64,000 nucleotides of DNA from Oikopleura dioica (taxonomy: Eukaryota; Chordata; Appendicularia; Copelata; Oikopleuridae): positions 4,280,501 through 4,344,500 of the forward strand of contig OU015566.1 in the NCBI GenBank assembly GCA_907165135.1, read 5' to 3'. Positions within the stretch are counted from its first letter, which is position 1. Every line of letters begins with the position of its first letter. A program made the translations under genes and the position numbers. The notes under the pieces are model-generated. The model saw nothing but the letters and a program-made list of their open reading frames with translations, did not search any database and was not told the DNA's origin. Positions 1 through 11,311 of the stretch are shown here, piece after piece.

Positions 1-179
1 TAGGTCAACATAAGTGGGATTCAAGACAAAACATGTTCAAGAGAGGGATCGAAAGTTCAGAAGAATCGAATAGGCAGCATTGTTTTTGGTTCAGAATTTT
101 TAGCGATTTTCGTTAGGTCATTTTTTTATCAAAAAAATAAAGTCCCAATTTTTCGACCTTTTTTGAACCTAGCGTCAGT

Positions 180-1122
180 ATGCGCCTTTTTGTCCTGATT
201 GTCAGTTTGCTTTTTATGACTGTTGGAACTGGACTTATTCTCCTTAAAACGGCTCCAGCAACTGGTCTGGGTCCGTCTTCAATGTATAATTTGAACAAAA
301 AGGTACGCTTCTATAATAGACAATTTGTCTTTGAAAAAAAAAAACACAAAAAGAATAGCATTTGTACTTTTTTAACTGAAAGATCAAAGCTGAGTAAATG
401 ATGCAATCTTCGTTGAAAATAAAAATATTCAGGATGTTTATTACAAAATATTCATTTTGAATAAGGGTCACATATGTCTTTCAGTTTCGAGCAAATGAAA
501 GAATGATCATTGCAGCTTGATGAACTCCTATAAATTTTTAATAAAATGTCTCTTGAGTATTTTCGAACCTGTCTGACTGAATTTAGATTTTTATCAATTT
601 GATGCAACTGCGCCGGATGAAACAACTACGGAGCATCAGTTAAAGAAGATTCCAAGAATACTGGTTTTTCCTACTAATTAGCTCTTTTTGACGCATTTTT
701 TCCAAATTGGAAAAAATGGCATTATGCCAAAAGTGCACTTATCCCTTTTTATTCCGTGAATTCAAGTTCAACTGTAAATAGAGAGATCTTCAGAAAATCA
801 AATTTGGAGAACAAGAATGCTGGTTCTGTTGGTTTACGCGTTGCTTTTTCAAAGCTAAAAGCTGTCAAAGTACGAAAGATCACTAGATTTCGAATATTTT
901 TTATCTCAAATTAACTCATAAAGAAAATATATCATTGTGAAAATTCGAAAAATCTTTTATGGTTTTTCGTCCAATCAATATTTCAAGCTGCTAATAGTAG
1001 CTAAAATGACGATGAAAAATTTAGTAGAAATAAAATAAGAATCCGTCTTTCTTCAACCCTTTTTAATTCAGGTCGAGTTCAATTGCCTCAGGCGCCTCGA
1101 GCGAAAAGAAGATCAAGAGTAG
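180..1122 (+). CDS. small type II membrane protein, unrecognised (4 exons)
   Basis: Not recognised. Exons 180-302, 587-638, 682-869 and 1072-1122 join with matching phases (0, 1, 0) through GT-AG introns to a 137-residue protein. Residues 1-25 form an uncleaved-looking signal anchor (starts MRLFVLIV), followed by a basic, serine-rich tail with no motif I know. The first intron is 284 bp; the next two are 43 and 202 bp. It ends 71 bp from the end of the convergent EF-hand gene. The model rests only on phase matching and coding-like composition, so exon 2 in particular could be wrong. Type II topology would suit a Golgi or ER protein, but nothing else supports that. Confidence 0.4.
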
Positions 1123-1193
1123 ACATGTATTTTGTTAGAAGCAGAAAAGCGGGGTAGAAACATGCAAAAGCACTTGTCATCGTTGGATTGTGG

Positions 1194-3591
1194 TTATTGC
1201 TCAAGTTTGTAATCTTCGAGGACTTTCAAAAAGATCGGATAGCCCATCATAAATTCCAAAACACTGAGAGCAGTGTCCGTTTCCGTGTCGAGATTTCGGA
1301 AGATTTGGTTGACGTAGACCATGATGTTGTCCTCCGCTTTTTTCAGGTTGTGTTTTTGCGCTTGTGCTAGAAATTTTTAAGCAAAAAGAACGACGGGTTT
1401 GGCTACCTTTCAAAAAATTTGTGATTTCGATGACGACAATCGTCTGATCCTTATTTTGATCGATTTCGTTCAACAGATCGGAAAATTTTTGCCAAAAAGC
1501 GAGGAATTCTTCCTTGGAGATATTTCCGTCTGTCGTGTCCATTTTCCAGTATGTTGCGTAGTATTTCTTGAGTCAGATTTTAGGATTTATATTTTTGTTG
1601 GGATCATACCATTGCTTCAACGAAGGTTTCTTCTGAGACTTTTGTTGTTGACAGGGACTTAAATGTTTCCTTCCTGAAAGAAATTTCAATGGCGACTTCT
1701 TAAGGACCCCCCTCTCCTTTTTTTCCGAAACTTAGGTAGACCCTTAGTTTAAGCTTCAAATCAGGCAAAGAACTCAAACCGTTTCCCTTAGGATAACCTG
1801 TCGATATTAAAATTAAGGGTATACAGGCCGTTAAAAGTAAGAACTCATCTTGATAGGAGGGGGTGTTAAAACTGAGAACTACGGAATCAAAAATTCTAAG
1901 ATCGTGAATATTAAAGAAAACTACGAAAAACTACTTTTACCCTTTGACTTTTAAACTAGCATAAAGCTGACGTCTAAAAATGTCATATAATTTCACGCGT
2001 CAATTTATGGCATACTCACGCGACTTGTTCAAACTCGACTTTTCCATCGTCATTTTCATCAATATTCTCAAACTGTTTCGTCAATGTTTCTTGGCTTGGA
2101 ATCACTTCATCGATTTTCGCCTGAACTTCTGTCTTTTGCGCCGTTGTTACTTCGATTTCTTCATCGCTGCTTTCCTCTTCCTCCTCCTCGTTATCATCAT
2201 CTTCTTGCTGTTTGGTTTGAGTGATTTGAACAGAGTCGTTGGTTATTTGCTGAGTTTCTTTAGTTTCTTGAGTTTGATCATTTTGATCGCTCGAAACTTG
2301 GGTCTGGTTTGTTTGGACTTCAGCTTCAGTTGTTTCTTGTTCGTTTACAGCACTTGTTTCAGCTGACTGCTAGATAAATAGAAATGTATATTTTCAACGT
2401 CAACAAAAATCTACCTCTTCAACTGGTTCTTGAGAGTCCTCGTTGTCTTCAGCCTCTTTTTGTTCGACTTTTTCTACCTCGTTTTCTGCTACTTGAGACT
2501 GCTGGACTTGAGAAGAATCAGTCTCCTCGTGAGTCGTTGTTGAGTCCGATTCTAGTTCTGCTTGTAATTCGTCGAGTTTTTGATCAATTTCATCTTTTGG
2601 TGCTTCCGTTGCTTCTTGTGAGTCAGGTTTATTTGTCGCTGATTCATCCTGAGTTGTTCTCTCATCAGGATGTGTTTCTATTGTTTCTTGAGTTTGTTCA
2701 GGAACAGCTAGAGTCTCCTCATTTTGATTTTCAGAATCTTGATTTGCATCAGCCTGAATTGATTCCTGCTCTTGATCTTGTGAACCTTCAGATTCCTGCT
2801 GTACCGGATTCTCGTCCTTTGTTTCGTCTTGACCGGATTGCTGATCTTGTGAAGCTTCCTGCTCGTTTGTAGTTGTGGCATCTGTATTTTCGGTTACTTC
2901 AGCGTCCGTTGGGTCTGTTACGGATTCATTTTGATCCTGAGCAGCATTTTCAGAGGATTCTTCTTCAAGCTTTTGCTCTTCTTTGTTTTCCTCAGCTGGA
3001 GTGGTTTCTTCGGAGTCAATGGTAACGGGCTCGTTGAGTTCAGTAGACTCAGGTTTAGTCTCTTCTACGGCTGGGGTTTCTTCCGCGACAGTCTCTTCTT
3101 CGACAGTCTGAGGTTTTTCATCCGTTTCTTCCTGCTCGACCTGAGATACTTCTTTTGGTTCTTGAGTGACCGTTTTTTCAGCCTCGGAATCGTCTTCATC
3201 ATTTACTTCTTTTTCAGCTTTCTCCTCAACTGTTTGCGTCTCTGGTTCTGTTTTTGTCTCAGCTTCGATGGTTTGCTCAGTAGTTATTTTCTTCTGCCCA
3301 GGATCAGAATTGATTTGATCGAGAACAATAGGAATTCCTTTGCCTCCAAGAAGCTCGATCAAAGAGCAAATGCTCTTGTTTAACTCGATCACGCGATTCA
3401 TTAGTTGTTTCTAAAGAACAATATGAGTAACAGTTATTTCTCTCGTTAGTAAGTTATTAACATAAAAAAGCAGCAATTTCTCTAATTTCTTCATAATAAG
3501 CGTAAGCACACCGGTGCTATTCACCACAAATAAAACTCTCTTTTATGACGTCTTTAGATGGTAGTACCTGTGTCTCTTCTGCTGAGCTCAT
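1194..3591 (-). CDS. acidic Glu/Gln/Thr-rich protein with C-terminal EF-hands (6 exons)
   Basis: Exons in coding order: 3568-3591, 2415-3410, 2020-2369, 1610-1673, 1407-1566, 1194-1366. All five junctions are in phase and the product is 588 residues. Residues ~40-430 are a low-complexity acidic stretch rich in E, Q, T, D and S. The C-terminal ~140 residues carry EF-hand loops: DENDDGKVEFEQ and DTTDGNISKEEF look canonical, while DQNKDQTIVVIE and DTETDTALSVLE are degenerate, so about two sites may bind calcium. The first exon is only eight codons (MSSAEETQ). Introns are 38-49 bp except the first (157 bp) and third (346 bp); the third carries an inverted-repeat element. Calcium binding follows from the loops; the acidic region might give low-affinity calcium buffering or a mineral/ECM role (inference). 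No signal peptide is visible. Confidence 0.7.
1699..1875. mobile_element. remnant of TTAAGGACCCCC inverted-repeat element in an intron
   Basis: Inside the 346-bp third intron of the EF-hand gene the sequence opens with TTAAGGACCCCCCTCTCC and closes near 1875 with AGGAGGGGGTGTTAA, roughly its reverse complement. The same left end occurs at 50079 and 54419, where complete ~288-bp copies lie. A TTAAGGGTA motif at ~1813 suggests a second family is mixed in. Boundaries are approximate. Confidence 0.45.
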
Positions 3592-3810
3592 CGCTTTTCC
3601 CTTTCGCGACTCTCTGCTTTTCTGAGATCCGACAAGTTGGTTTTAAAAATGAGGAGCTACGGGAAAAACTGCCGATTTTGAATAACAAAGCTCGTTAAAA
3701 CCAGAATATACGAGCGGTCGTAAAACGCGCTGTCAGAAGTGAAAACCGAAATTAAATCGGACAAAATTTGAATGACGAAAATGAATTTTTACGACTTGAT
3801 TCACTTTTAT

Positions 3811-5267
3811 TCACAGGTGATCGACATGCTTCACATCCAGTTTTCGGTTTTCATATTTGATTTTGAACTGCTCTGGAATCGGGTATTCGTTGAAATCGTC
3901 GGCTTCTTCGATCAGGAGCATGGAATCTTTGGCTCTAGAAACGACGACTTCGACGTTTTTGGATTTATCGCTGATGAAAAATCTCACATCGCTAAAATTA
4001 TAAATTGACTGTATTTTTCGTTACTGTAGTTTCCTCACTTGCTACTGTCGATTGATAAGCAGGGACAGACTTCTTTAACTTGCCCTCCGACCTAAATTTT
4101 CCAAGTTTTTGGCAGAAAAAACGAGTCAATGACAAACCTTTGAGCAATTGATGATTTCCACTTGAGAGATGACCGAGTCAAACTCAAAATTGAAGTTTTT
4201 ACAATTGTCCACAGAAATCGAATTGCACTTTCCCTTTATCGAGCCACCACCTAAACAATTTTTTACCATCCCTTTTTCTCCCAAACCGGTAGAGGAGATG
4301 ATGTGCACTCGCTGATCCATTTCGACTTTCAAGTCCCAGGTCCCCTCAGCATTTTCGATGATCCATTTTTTGCCCTCGAGTTTTTTCACCGGCTCTTTTT
4401 TCGGAGGAGACGAATTGGTTGCCCCTTGTTCTGCCTGCGAAGGAAGATTTTCAGATGACGCATATGCCATGAGTTGTCTTCAAGAAAAATTAACCCTAGA
4501 AAACTTCAAAAATTTTCGAAAACCTGAAAATTTTGTCGATTTCTTCCTTAATTTTCTTCACCTCTCCCTTCTGACTCTCCTCCAGCTCATTGATTCTGAT
4601 CCTGTTCCAGAAGTACAAGCCAGAATTCTTACTCTCCATCACAAAATTCTTCGCTGCTCTTGGATCCGGATTTCCCTGAAACCAGCCAAAAGCCCCGGAA
4701 AATCCTTCAATCGCGGAGATGAAATTCTTTTCCAAGTCATTTTTTGATTGTCTCACGAGTGCTGAAATTTCACCGACCAGGTCGACTTGCGGCTGGAGTT
4801 TGGAGACCGAATCACGTGATTTGTGATAGTTGTTTGATAAGTATTCATTATGGAGAGACGAAAGCTGCCAGAATTTGGAGATGCATGTCTAAAAGCGGCA
4901 ATAAGTCACCGGAATCATTTTCTAAACTTAAGGGTACCACCTTCGATTTCCCCAACTTTGGCCTTGAATAGCTCAGAACCAGTAAATCGTTGATCTTACC
5001 ATTTCATATTTCTGATATCAAAAAGATCATATTCGGACTTTTGGGAAATCGAAAGTAGTACCCTCAACTCACCCTGCAGATTTCCGGCAAAAACTGCGTC
5101 TCGCAGCCATAACTCTCCACCAAAACTACTCCACTTATAATTCTGTCCTGAATGAGCGTCTCTGTCGGCGGCGGGGCATTCGCTTTCTCTTCTATTTTCT
5201 TTTCCGCCCCACTTTCTTCAACTTCATAGCTCTTTTTTGGCTTGCAGACTGACGAACCCGACCCCAT
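3811..5267 (-). CDS. CAP: adenylyl cyclase-associated protein (CAP), shortened
   Basis: CAP recycles actin by stripping cofilin-bound ADP-actin and recharging monomers. Exons in coding order: 5073-5267, 4524-4888, 4138-4477, 4039-4091, 3811-3991; all phases fit, giving 377 residues. Residues ~66-185 match the CAP helical-folded domain (GAFGWFQGNPDPRAAKNF, corresponding to the family's ALGW region). The C-terminal ~170 residues are the beta-helical CARP domain (LEGKKWIIENAEG, SISVDNCKNF, EIINCSKV, and the ending YPIPEQFK). The family is usually ~470 residues; the proline-rich and WH2 segments between the two domains are almost absent here. The N-terminus MGSGSSVCK fits an N-myristoylation signal, unusual for CAP. 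The first intron holds an inverted-repeat element. The gene lies 220 bp upstream of the EF-hand gene on the same strand. Confidence 0.85.
4928..5067. mobile_element. TTAAGGGTACC inverted-repeat element filling CAP intron 1
   Basis: Near-perfect terminal inverted repeats of ~25 bp: left TTAAGGGTACCACCTTCGAT at 4928, right end reverse-complementing to TTGAGGGTACTACTTTCGAT at 5067. The element accounts for ~140 of the 184 bp of intron 1 of CAP (4889-5072), leaving ~44 bp, the usual intron size in this window. It has no coding capacity. It belongs with the other TTAAGGG-type elements of the window. Confidence 0.6.
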
Positions 5268-5733
5268 GGAAACTTTAGGAAAGTGAAAGAAAAAGATTTC
5301 GGAGGGAAAAGAAGTGAAGAAAAGTTTATTCAGTAAATGGCAGAGAATTCTCTCATTGAATAAACAGTAAGTGCCTTGTTTGATTTATTCTTGAGAGGTT
5401 GTTAAAACAAGAAATGATTCAAATGCGATCGATAGTTATGAAAACAGGTAAAGTAAGAATTTTGCCTGCAAAAAGTTCTAAAACTTCATCTTACTAGTTT
5501 TTCGTAAAAATTTTCTTGGAATTTCTTTCAAATATGTTATAAAGAGACTTTTATAGTTGAAACTGTCTGTAGACATGATAATAACGAGAAAAAAGTTCTG
5601 TCATGTTCCCTGTTTCGCAGATGGGCCAAAAAATAAAATCCCTGTTCCTGTGTACCATATTCCGAGGCCAGATTCAATCCCTTGCTCCAGAAATAGAAAA
5701 ATTTTAGCGTCATCCAACTTAGTTGGAGAATCA

Positions 5734-5791
5734 CCCAACTTAAGGCCACTTTTGAAATTAGCTGTCATCCAAAAAGTGGCCTTAAGTTGGG
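5734..5791. repeat. perfect 20-bp hairpin in the CAP-claudin gap
   Basis: CCCAACTTAAGGCCACTTTT at 5734-5753 is followed after 18 bases by its exact reverse complement at 5772-5791. Just upstream is a small palindrome around CCAACTTAGTTGG. No gene is visible in 5276-5976; the hairpin is its only clear structure. Confidence 0.75.
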
Positions 5792-5976
5792 GTTTCACTG
5801 TATTCCAAAATCCGAAGAAAAGCGCGGACCATAATTGTTTTGAAAATTTTAAAAAAGCAAAATTATTTTTTCGGGGTATTTTTGAATCATAGGCTATGAT
5901 TCATAGCTTATAAACGTTTTAGCTGCTCTCGAAAATTTAAAGATGATGATCGAACTGATTTGACAAATATATTTTA

Positions 5977-6861
5977 TTATAAAAGAACATTTTCACTGTA
6001 AGAAGTTTCCTTTCTTACATAATTTCTATATCCGACGATGATCGAAATAACAATTTTCGAGAAGCTAGAAATATAAGATATCTCATTCAACATCTATGAA
6101 TTAGTTTTACCTTATCAAAAGACACATGAATACGCAAAACCCGGGCTCGTAGGTCAGCTGATGAGTTATTGCATCTTCTGAAATAAAATACTTTTTTTAT
6201 TCTCGTTGTGATGAGATTTTTACCGAACCAGTTGATTTCCTTCTCGTTGAGAATATTGACGCACTCGTATATACAGATGCACATTGACAGAATTCCTATA
6301 AATAAACACAAAACTGTCCGCTTTCTCTTTTTTTCCCACCTGATCCGCCAAGAAGCCAAAAAATGGGAATCTTGTTCGTAAGACCATTGTGGAGATAGTT
6401 GTAAAGAAATGTCAGTAAAACAGTGATAAGGTAAAAGAATCGTTGTTTTTCTTGAACAGGAGAGTCGATTGTTGAGCATTGGTAGTTTTCCGAGCGGAAG
6501 GTTTTGAAACAACGGATCCAGAGGCCTTCGAAGACGTCGATATTGTTTTTCGTGTTTGTCTGAAAATATGGATGATAATAATAAAAATTTATGATTCTCA
6601 ATTCACTAGATAAAGCGAGCGATAAGTTAAATTCATAAATTTTCGAATAAAAAAATCTATACAAACGCTCAATTTCCGCGAGTTATGGTTTTCGAAATGT
6701 TCATTTTTCACCTGATCTTTTTGCCTCCAACATGGCAAAAGAAAAATCAACAAGTCCAAATATCCCAAAACAAGAGTCGTTGCCTTCAAAAAGCCTCCGA
6801 TCAGTTTCTCCATGTTGAGTTTTCCTGTTTTCTCTTCTTTTTCAAAATGCAGACAGTCCAT
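5977..6861 (-). CDS. claudin/PMP22-family four-pass membrane protein
   Basis: Exons in coding order: 6712-6861, 6340-6559, 6224-6295, 6111-6177, 5977-6064; phases 0, 1, 1, 2 all match; 198 residues. The topology is claudin-like: TM1 (residues ~22-43), first extracellular loop with GLWIRCF followed ten residues later by a second Cys (the claudin GLW-C-C signature), TM2 (FFYLITVLLTFLYNYL), TM3 (ILSMCICIYECVNIL) and TM4 in the last two exons, then a short basic tail ending ENVLL. Claudins and relatives set paracellular permeability or junction architecture in epithelia. Length suits the family (~200-230). The first intron is 152 bp, the rest 44-46 bp. Which member of the superfamily it is cannot be decided by eye. 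Confidence 0.75.
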
Positions 6862-7333
6862 TTTTTGAGCGGGAAAAGTGAGATACGAGAGAAATGAAAA
6901 AGGGTAAAAATATGTGCAATGCTGCGTACTGTAGCTTTGCTGATGATTTATTCACGAATCCGATGCTGCCCAGGGTTAAGTACAGAGTGAGTTACAGATT
7001 TGTTGACTCATTAAATTATGATTTTCTCGAGTCAAAAAACTGAAAATCTATTGAAAATGAATTGATAATCAAAACTTTGCTCGGCCCTTTTTCATTTCTC
7101 TACTTGAGTCTCTTTGCTTTAACACGTGATAATTATTTAACTTGAAAGCTTTTGAATATTTTCGCGCTAAAGAGACTTTTCGTGCTCCCAATGGGCCATT
7201 TATCAGCAGCAAGTATGGCGCATTATCCATTCAGCCATTATAAATCTGCTTTGGGCTATTTAAATGCTTTATTTATTCATGCCTGTAGTTTCACTACTGT
7301 AAAATCATTACTGTACAATTGACCGAAAGCAAT
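6862..7333. other. intergenic, no gene seen
   Basis: AT-rich sequence between the claudin start and the retrotransposon. I see no exon, RNA gene or clear repeat. It must include the claudin promoter, but no core element stands out. Confidence 0.5.
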
Positions 7334-7342
7334 TTAAGGGTG

Positions 7343-7523
7343 TGAGGACAGGGGCTGAGCCGGGGCGAAGGAGCATTGCCACTCAGCGGCAGCCGCGTTC
7401 CACGGCAGCCTCCACCGCGGTGGTGCTGCCCCGCTGCGCCGCGGGTGGCTGCTCCGCCGCATAAAGGCTTGGCCACTGTCCGTAGTCCCTCAGTCTTAGC
7501 AAGGCCCACACCAGTCATCTACA
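7343..7523 (+). repeat. 5' LTR
   Basis: Begins TGAGGACAGGGGCTGAGC and ends CCAGTCATCTACA; GC-rich in its first two thirds, with CATAAAGG as a possible TATA-like element near 7460. The tRNA primer-binding site should start right after 7523; the tRNA used could not be identified. Confidence 0.85.
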
Positions 7524-7727
7524 CTGGTGACTGAAGAAAAAAGAACCCTCTTTTTCAATTTGGAAAACCAGAAAAACCAGAAAACAAAACCAGAGACAAA
7601 GCAAGAGAAAGGAAGCCGAGAAGGATAAGACACTCTGCCGAGAAGTTCTCTCGAGCTCGGCAGGTAGTTTCAACCTCACCTTCTCGGAGATAAGAATGGC
7701 TCAGGCAGGGATTAAGATCAATAGTTT

Positions 7728-9182
7728 ATGTTTATAAAAATCAACCAAAAAATACGGGAAGCTCTACTGAAACCGTTTATTGCGAACAAAGCCGCAAGCA
7801 AAAGTGAAGCTCTCGCCGAACTCGAAGATTACGACTGCATCGAAGTCAGCCAAGTACAGATAAACAATAAACTATTCTGGATCCCAACCGCCATCTACAA
7901 GAAGGAAGACAACAAACCCGCAAAAGACTACTACTCTGCTAAAGCGGATATACGAGCTCCATCATCTTTCACGCAAAAATCAACAGAAGAACTATCCCCA
8001 ACGGAATTAGATAATTTCAACAATAAATACATCCTCGAATTCAATCCACCAAAAACGAACACTCAAGGAAACCGACTGGAAGCCAAAACATCGACCATGG
8101 AAAACACTTCCACCAACACTGACGCATCCACCAACACCGAAAACGTCGAATCGAGCTCCACCAACAGCAAAATCGATGAAATCACTGAGCAACTCAGAGA
8201 GATGAACAAGAATGCGCAAGTGAACCAAAGCTCAGCATCAGATGACACCAAACCTGTCATTGCGGATTCAACACTCTATCTTCCCAAACTAGGAGAAAAC
8301 GACGCACCCGGCAGGTGGTCGAAAATAGCTAAACGACTCTTAGCCGCAACAAAAGCAAGCGAAGACAAGAAGATAAGTACCATCCTTGCCGCACTAGCTG
8401 AAAACCACCGAGAGAACGCATACACCTTTATTTTGAACAAAGAGGAAATCACCAGCGATGAGCTCTTATCATCAATCGAATCGTCTAATAAACGAAATAC
8501 GAACCAAATTGAAGAAGCCATCACAAACCTTCAAGTTCAAAAGCCGTCCAAATACAGTTTCGACAAACTCTTAACGCTCGTGACAGAAGCCAATCCAGAC
8601 AACAACGCACAAACAAACTTCGCGTTATGCTTGAATATATTTGAGCGGAAGCTGCCATCATCAATCAAGAACTCCCCACTTTTCAAACTACGAAGCAAGA
8701 TCTCAAAATCTTCATCCGAAAACCAACGAAACGAATACCACGACCTATGTGACATTCTATTGGAATCGGAGCCAAGAAGAACCTACAAATCGAACTACAT
8801 GAGCAGCAACTCACGCCGACAAGAATACCGTAACCGATTCAGATCAAGCTCCAGAAACGGAAGAAGATCCATCAGTAGAGGAAGACAAGGAAGATCAAGC
8901 AGCAGAGGCAGATACGACAGAAACAGAAGTAACAACCGAGACAACAGCAGAAGCCGCTACGGAAGATCCAACAGCAGAGGCCGAGACGACAGACGCCGAA
9001 GCCAAAGCCGAGACTACAGAAACTCGAGCCGCAACGGACGAGGTGATAGAAGCAGCCGCTCAACTTCGAGAAGCCGACAATGGAGAACAGTCAAATTCCT
9101 TGACAAGAACCAGTGTCGTCGTTGCCTAAAGTATGGCCACTGGGCTCGTGAATGCCGAAGCAGCAGCCAACCGCGAAAATAA
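7728..9182 (+). CDS. gag-like nucleocapsid polyprotein of the retrotransposon
   Basis: 484 residues. Residues ~360-455 are a long Arg/Ser-rich stretch (many RSSSRG/RSNSRG runs), then a CCHC zinc knuckle CRRCLKYGHWAREC (C-x2-C-x4-H-x4-C) near the C-terminus, the hallmark of retroelement nucleocapsid. The N-terminal half is polar with no obvious homology. The frame is intact. The stop is followed by ~62 bases before the pol frame opens, so pol is not a simple read-through or short-overlap frameshift of gag. Confidence 0.8.
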   Translation: MFIKINQKIREALLKPFIANKAASKSEALAELEDYDCIEVSQVQINNKLFWIPTAIYKKEDNKPAKDYYSAKADIRAPSSFTQKSTEELSPTELDNFNNKYILEFNPPKTNTQGNRLEAKTSTMENTSTNTDASTNTENVESSSTNSKIDEITEQLREMNKNAQVNQSSASDDTKPVIADSTLYLPKLGENDAPGRWSKIAKRLLAATKASEDKKISTILAALAENHRENAYTFILNKEEITSDELLSSIESSNKRNTNQIEEAITNLQVQKPSKYSFDKLLTLVTEANPDNNAQTNFALCLNIFERKLPSSIKNSPLFKLRSKISKSSSENQRNEYHDLCDILLESEPRRTYKSNYMSSNSRRQEYRNRFRSSSRNGRRSISRGRQGRSSSRGRYDRNRSNNRDNSRSRYGRSNSRGRDDRRRSQSRDYRNSSRNGRGDRSSRSTSRSRQWRTVKFLDKNQCRRCLKYGHWARECRSSSQPRK

Positions 9183-9244
9183 AAATACATAAAAATTACT
9201 TTCTGAAACCGCCCTTCCCAAGCTGAAGAGAAAAAATCAAATAA

Positions 9245-11311
9245 AAATTCGCAAAATCCCCACAAAAGTTACCGATTATTCCAGCGCAAATACGATTAGA
9301 CAATGGCAGTTATTCCGAAATAAGAGGCTTAATCGACACAGGATCCAACTGCAACGTCGTGAACTCAAACATCACTGGACTACCGACAAGGAGAATCGGA
9401 AAAACGCACATTCAAGCCGGAGTCGCCAAGGACAAGGCCTCCACAAACGAAGTCACCACACTCATCCTCAACGACGAGATAACCATCAAAAACTTTACCG
9501 CATTCTTAGTTCCACTACGAGATGATGAACAATTCGACGCTATAATTGGAATGCCGATTTTACAGAACATGACAATTTTCAACTCCCCGAATCGTTACCC
9601 AACACTGGAAATCAACGCTACCAAATCTCAGGATAACATGGTACGAGAACCCAGTGAAATTTCATACGCATCAAACACTCGAGTCGAACCGGGTGAGTCG
9701 AAGTGGATAAAATTCAATCTGTCAAAGCAACAAAAACTCGAGAATCTCAACAACTACGAGAAGATCGAGAACCGAGTGGAAGTAACTTCGCCGCCCAACA
9801 ACTCAACGAAACTAGCGAAAGTGACAAACACATCAACCAAGCCAGTTACTCTTAAAGCTAACCAGATACTCCTGAAGAGACGCGACAACACTGGAAGAGT
9901 TAACAACCTCGTTGCCCTCAAGAACTTACCATCCGCCGAACAAGAGATCATCAAGAAGGAACTTGCAAACTGGAAGAAACATAGACAGACGCTCTCAGCA
10001 AACAACGAAGCAAGAGGACTGCAAGAAAAGCTCAAACTCGTTCCCAAACAACATCAAAAAACCGTCGACGACCTCTTCAAGAAGGAAAGCCATATCCTTT
10101 CGTATACCAAAAGCTGTATAGGATTCCACCCAAAACTCATCGCTACCATTGAGCTAACCAAAGACTACAACATAGTCAACGCGAAGAACTACCCAAGCCT
10201 GGACAAGGAAATGGAGCAAGAAGAAGTCGATAAACTACTGAGAAACAACACCATCGAAGGTTCATTATCGGCTTGGTCATCACCGATGCTTATCATCAAC
10301 AAGGGAACTAAGCGACGCATAGTAGTGAATTTCAGCCATCGTTCAAAAGGGAAGAAAACTGTCAATGAGTCAATCGTCGTACCAAAATACCCAATCCCGG
10401 GCATTAAGGAGATTACCATTCAGGTGACCCAGGCAATCATTGAACTTGGAGAAGTCGAATTCATCCAACTGGATCTAAGCAACGCCTTCTTCTCCATACG
10501 GTTAAAACCCTCCGATCGAAAAATCACAGCCTTCACAAGCAACTCAAAATCGTATCAGTTCACAGTGCTATCACAGGGATTAGCTAGCAGTCCTGGAATA
10601 TTCAGCAAGGTGATGCAAACCACCATCGACGAGATCCCGAAGAAAGAAGACAAATACAGAAAATTCCTTTATTTAGACGATTTGTTAGTAGTGTGCAACA
10701 AGAGATATACGATGGAAGCCCTCACTGATATCATCACCTGCCTCGGCAAACACAACATGATATTGAACGTGGGCAAAAGCAACTTCTTCCAAGAAAGCAT
10801 CAATTTCCTCGGAATGCGAATCTCGTCAAAAGGAATTGAGCTACCGGAAGAGAAAGTCAAAAGCCTCGCACAGCTGAAATACCCGACAACAAAACTTGAG
10901 GCCCAACGCTATTGTGGCGCATACGCCTTCTTCTCAGACGCTATCAGAGGAGTACAGAAGCTTCTCATGCCAATCCAAAAGCAGATCTCAGCGAAAAAAT
11001 TCCAGCTCAACGATGAAATCAAAGCCAGCGTGGACGAGCTCAGAAAGCTCGTTCTAGCGAATAAACGCAGATCTTTCCTGAGATACCCAAAGAAGAAAAA
11101 TGAATACATACTGATCGCCTCCGACGCAAGCTCAGCCCCTTTCCCACTTACCTGTGCAAATTCCATTCATAAAATAAAAAGGACCGGGATGAGGACAGGG
11201 GCTGAGCCGGGGCGAAGGAGCATTGCCACTCAGCGGCAGCCGCGTTCCACGGCAGCCTCCACCGCGGTGGTGCTGCCCCGCTGCGCCGCGGGTGGCTGCT
11301 CCGCCGCATAA
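9245..11311 (+). pseudogene. truncated pol: protease + reverse transcriptase, RNase H/integrase lost
   Basis: The frame opens ~9245 without an ATG. A retropepsin active site (LIDTGSNCNVV) and a DAIIGMPIL flap-like motif mark the protease (~9330-9570). Reverse transcriptase follows, with the catalytic box FLYLDDLLVV near 10670 and upstream palm motifs (IQLDLSNAFFSI, LSQGLASSPGIF). RNase H begins at ILIASDASS (~11110) and breaks off; the remaining codons run through a junk joint and into the 3' LTR. No integrase HHCC or DDE motif is present. The truncation is an internal deletion, not a nonsense mutation. Confidence 0.8.

Noticed and set aside
2384..3383. Plus-strand ORFs of 150-162 codons opposite the acidic EF-hand gene
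   Set aside because: Antisense of a low-complexity coding exon; composition is the complement of Glu/Gln codons.
7294..7518. Antisense ORF in the LTR (MTGVGLAKTEGL), repeated at 11132-11365
   Set aside because: Present only because the LTR is GC-rich and duplicated; no promoter or splice support.
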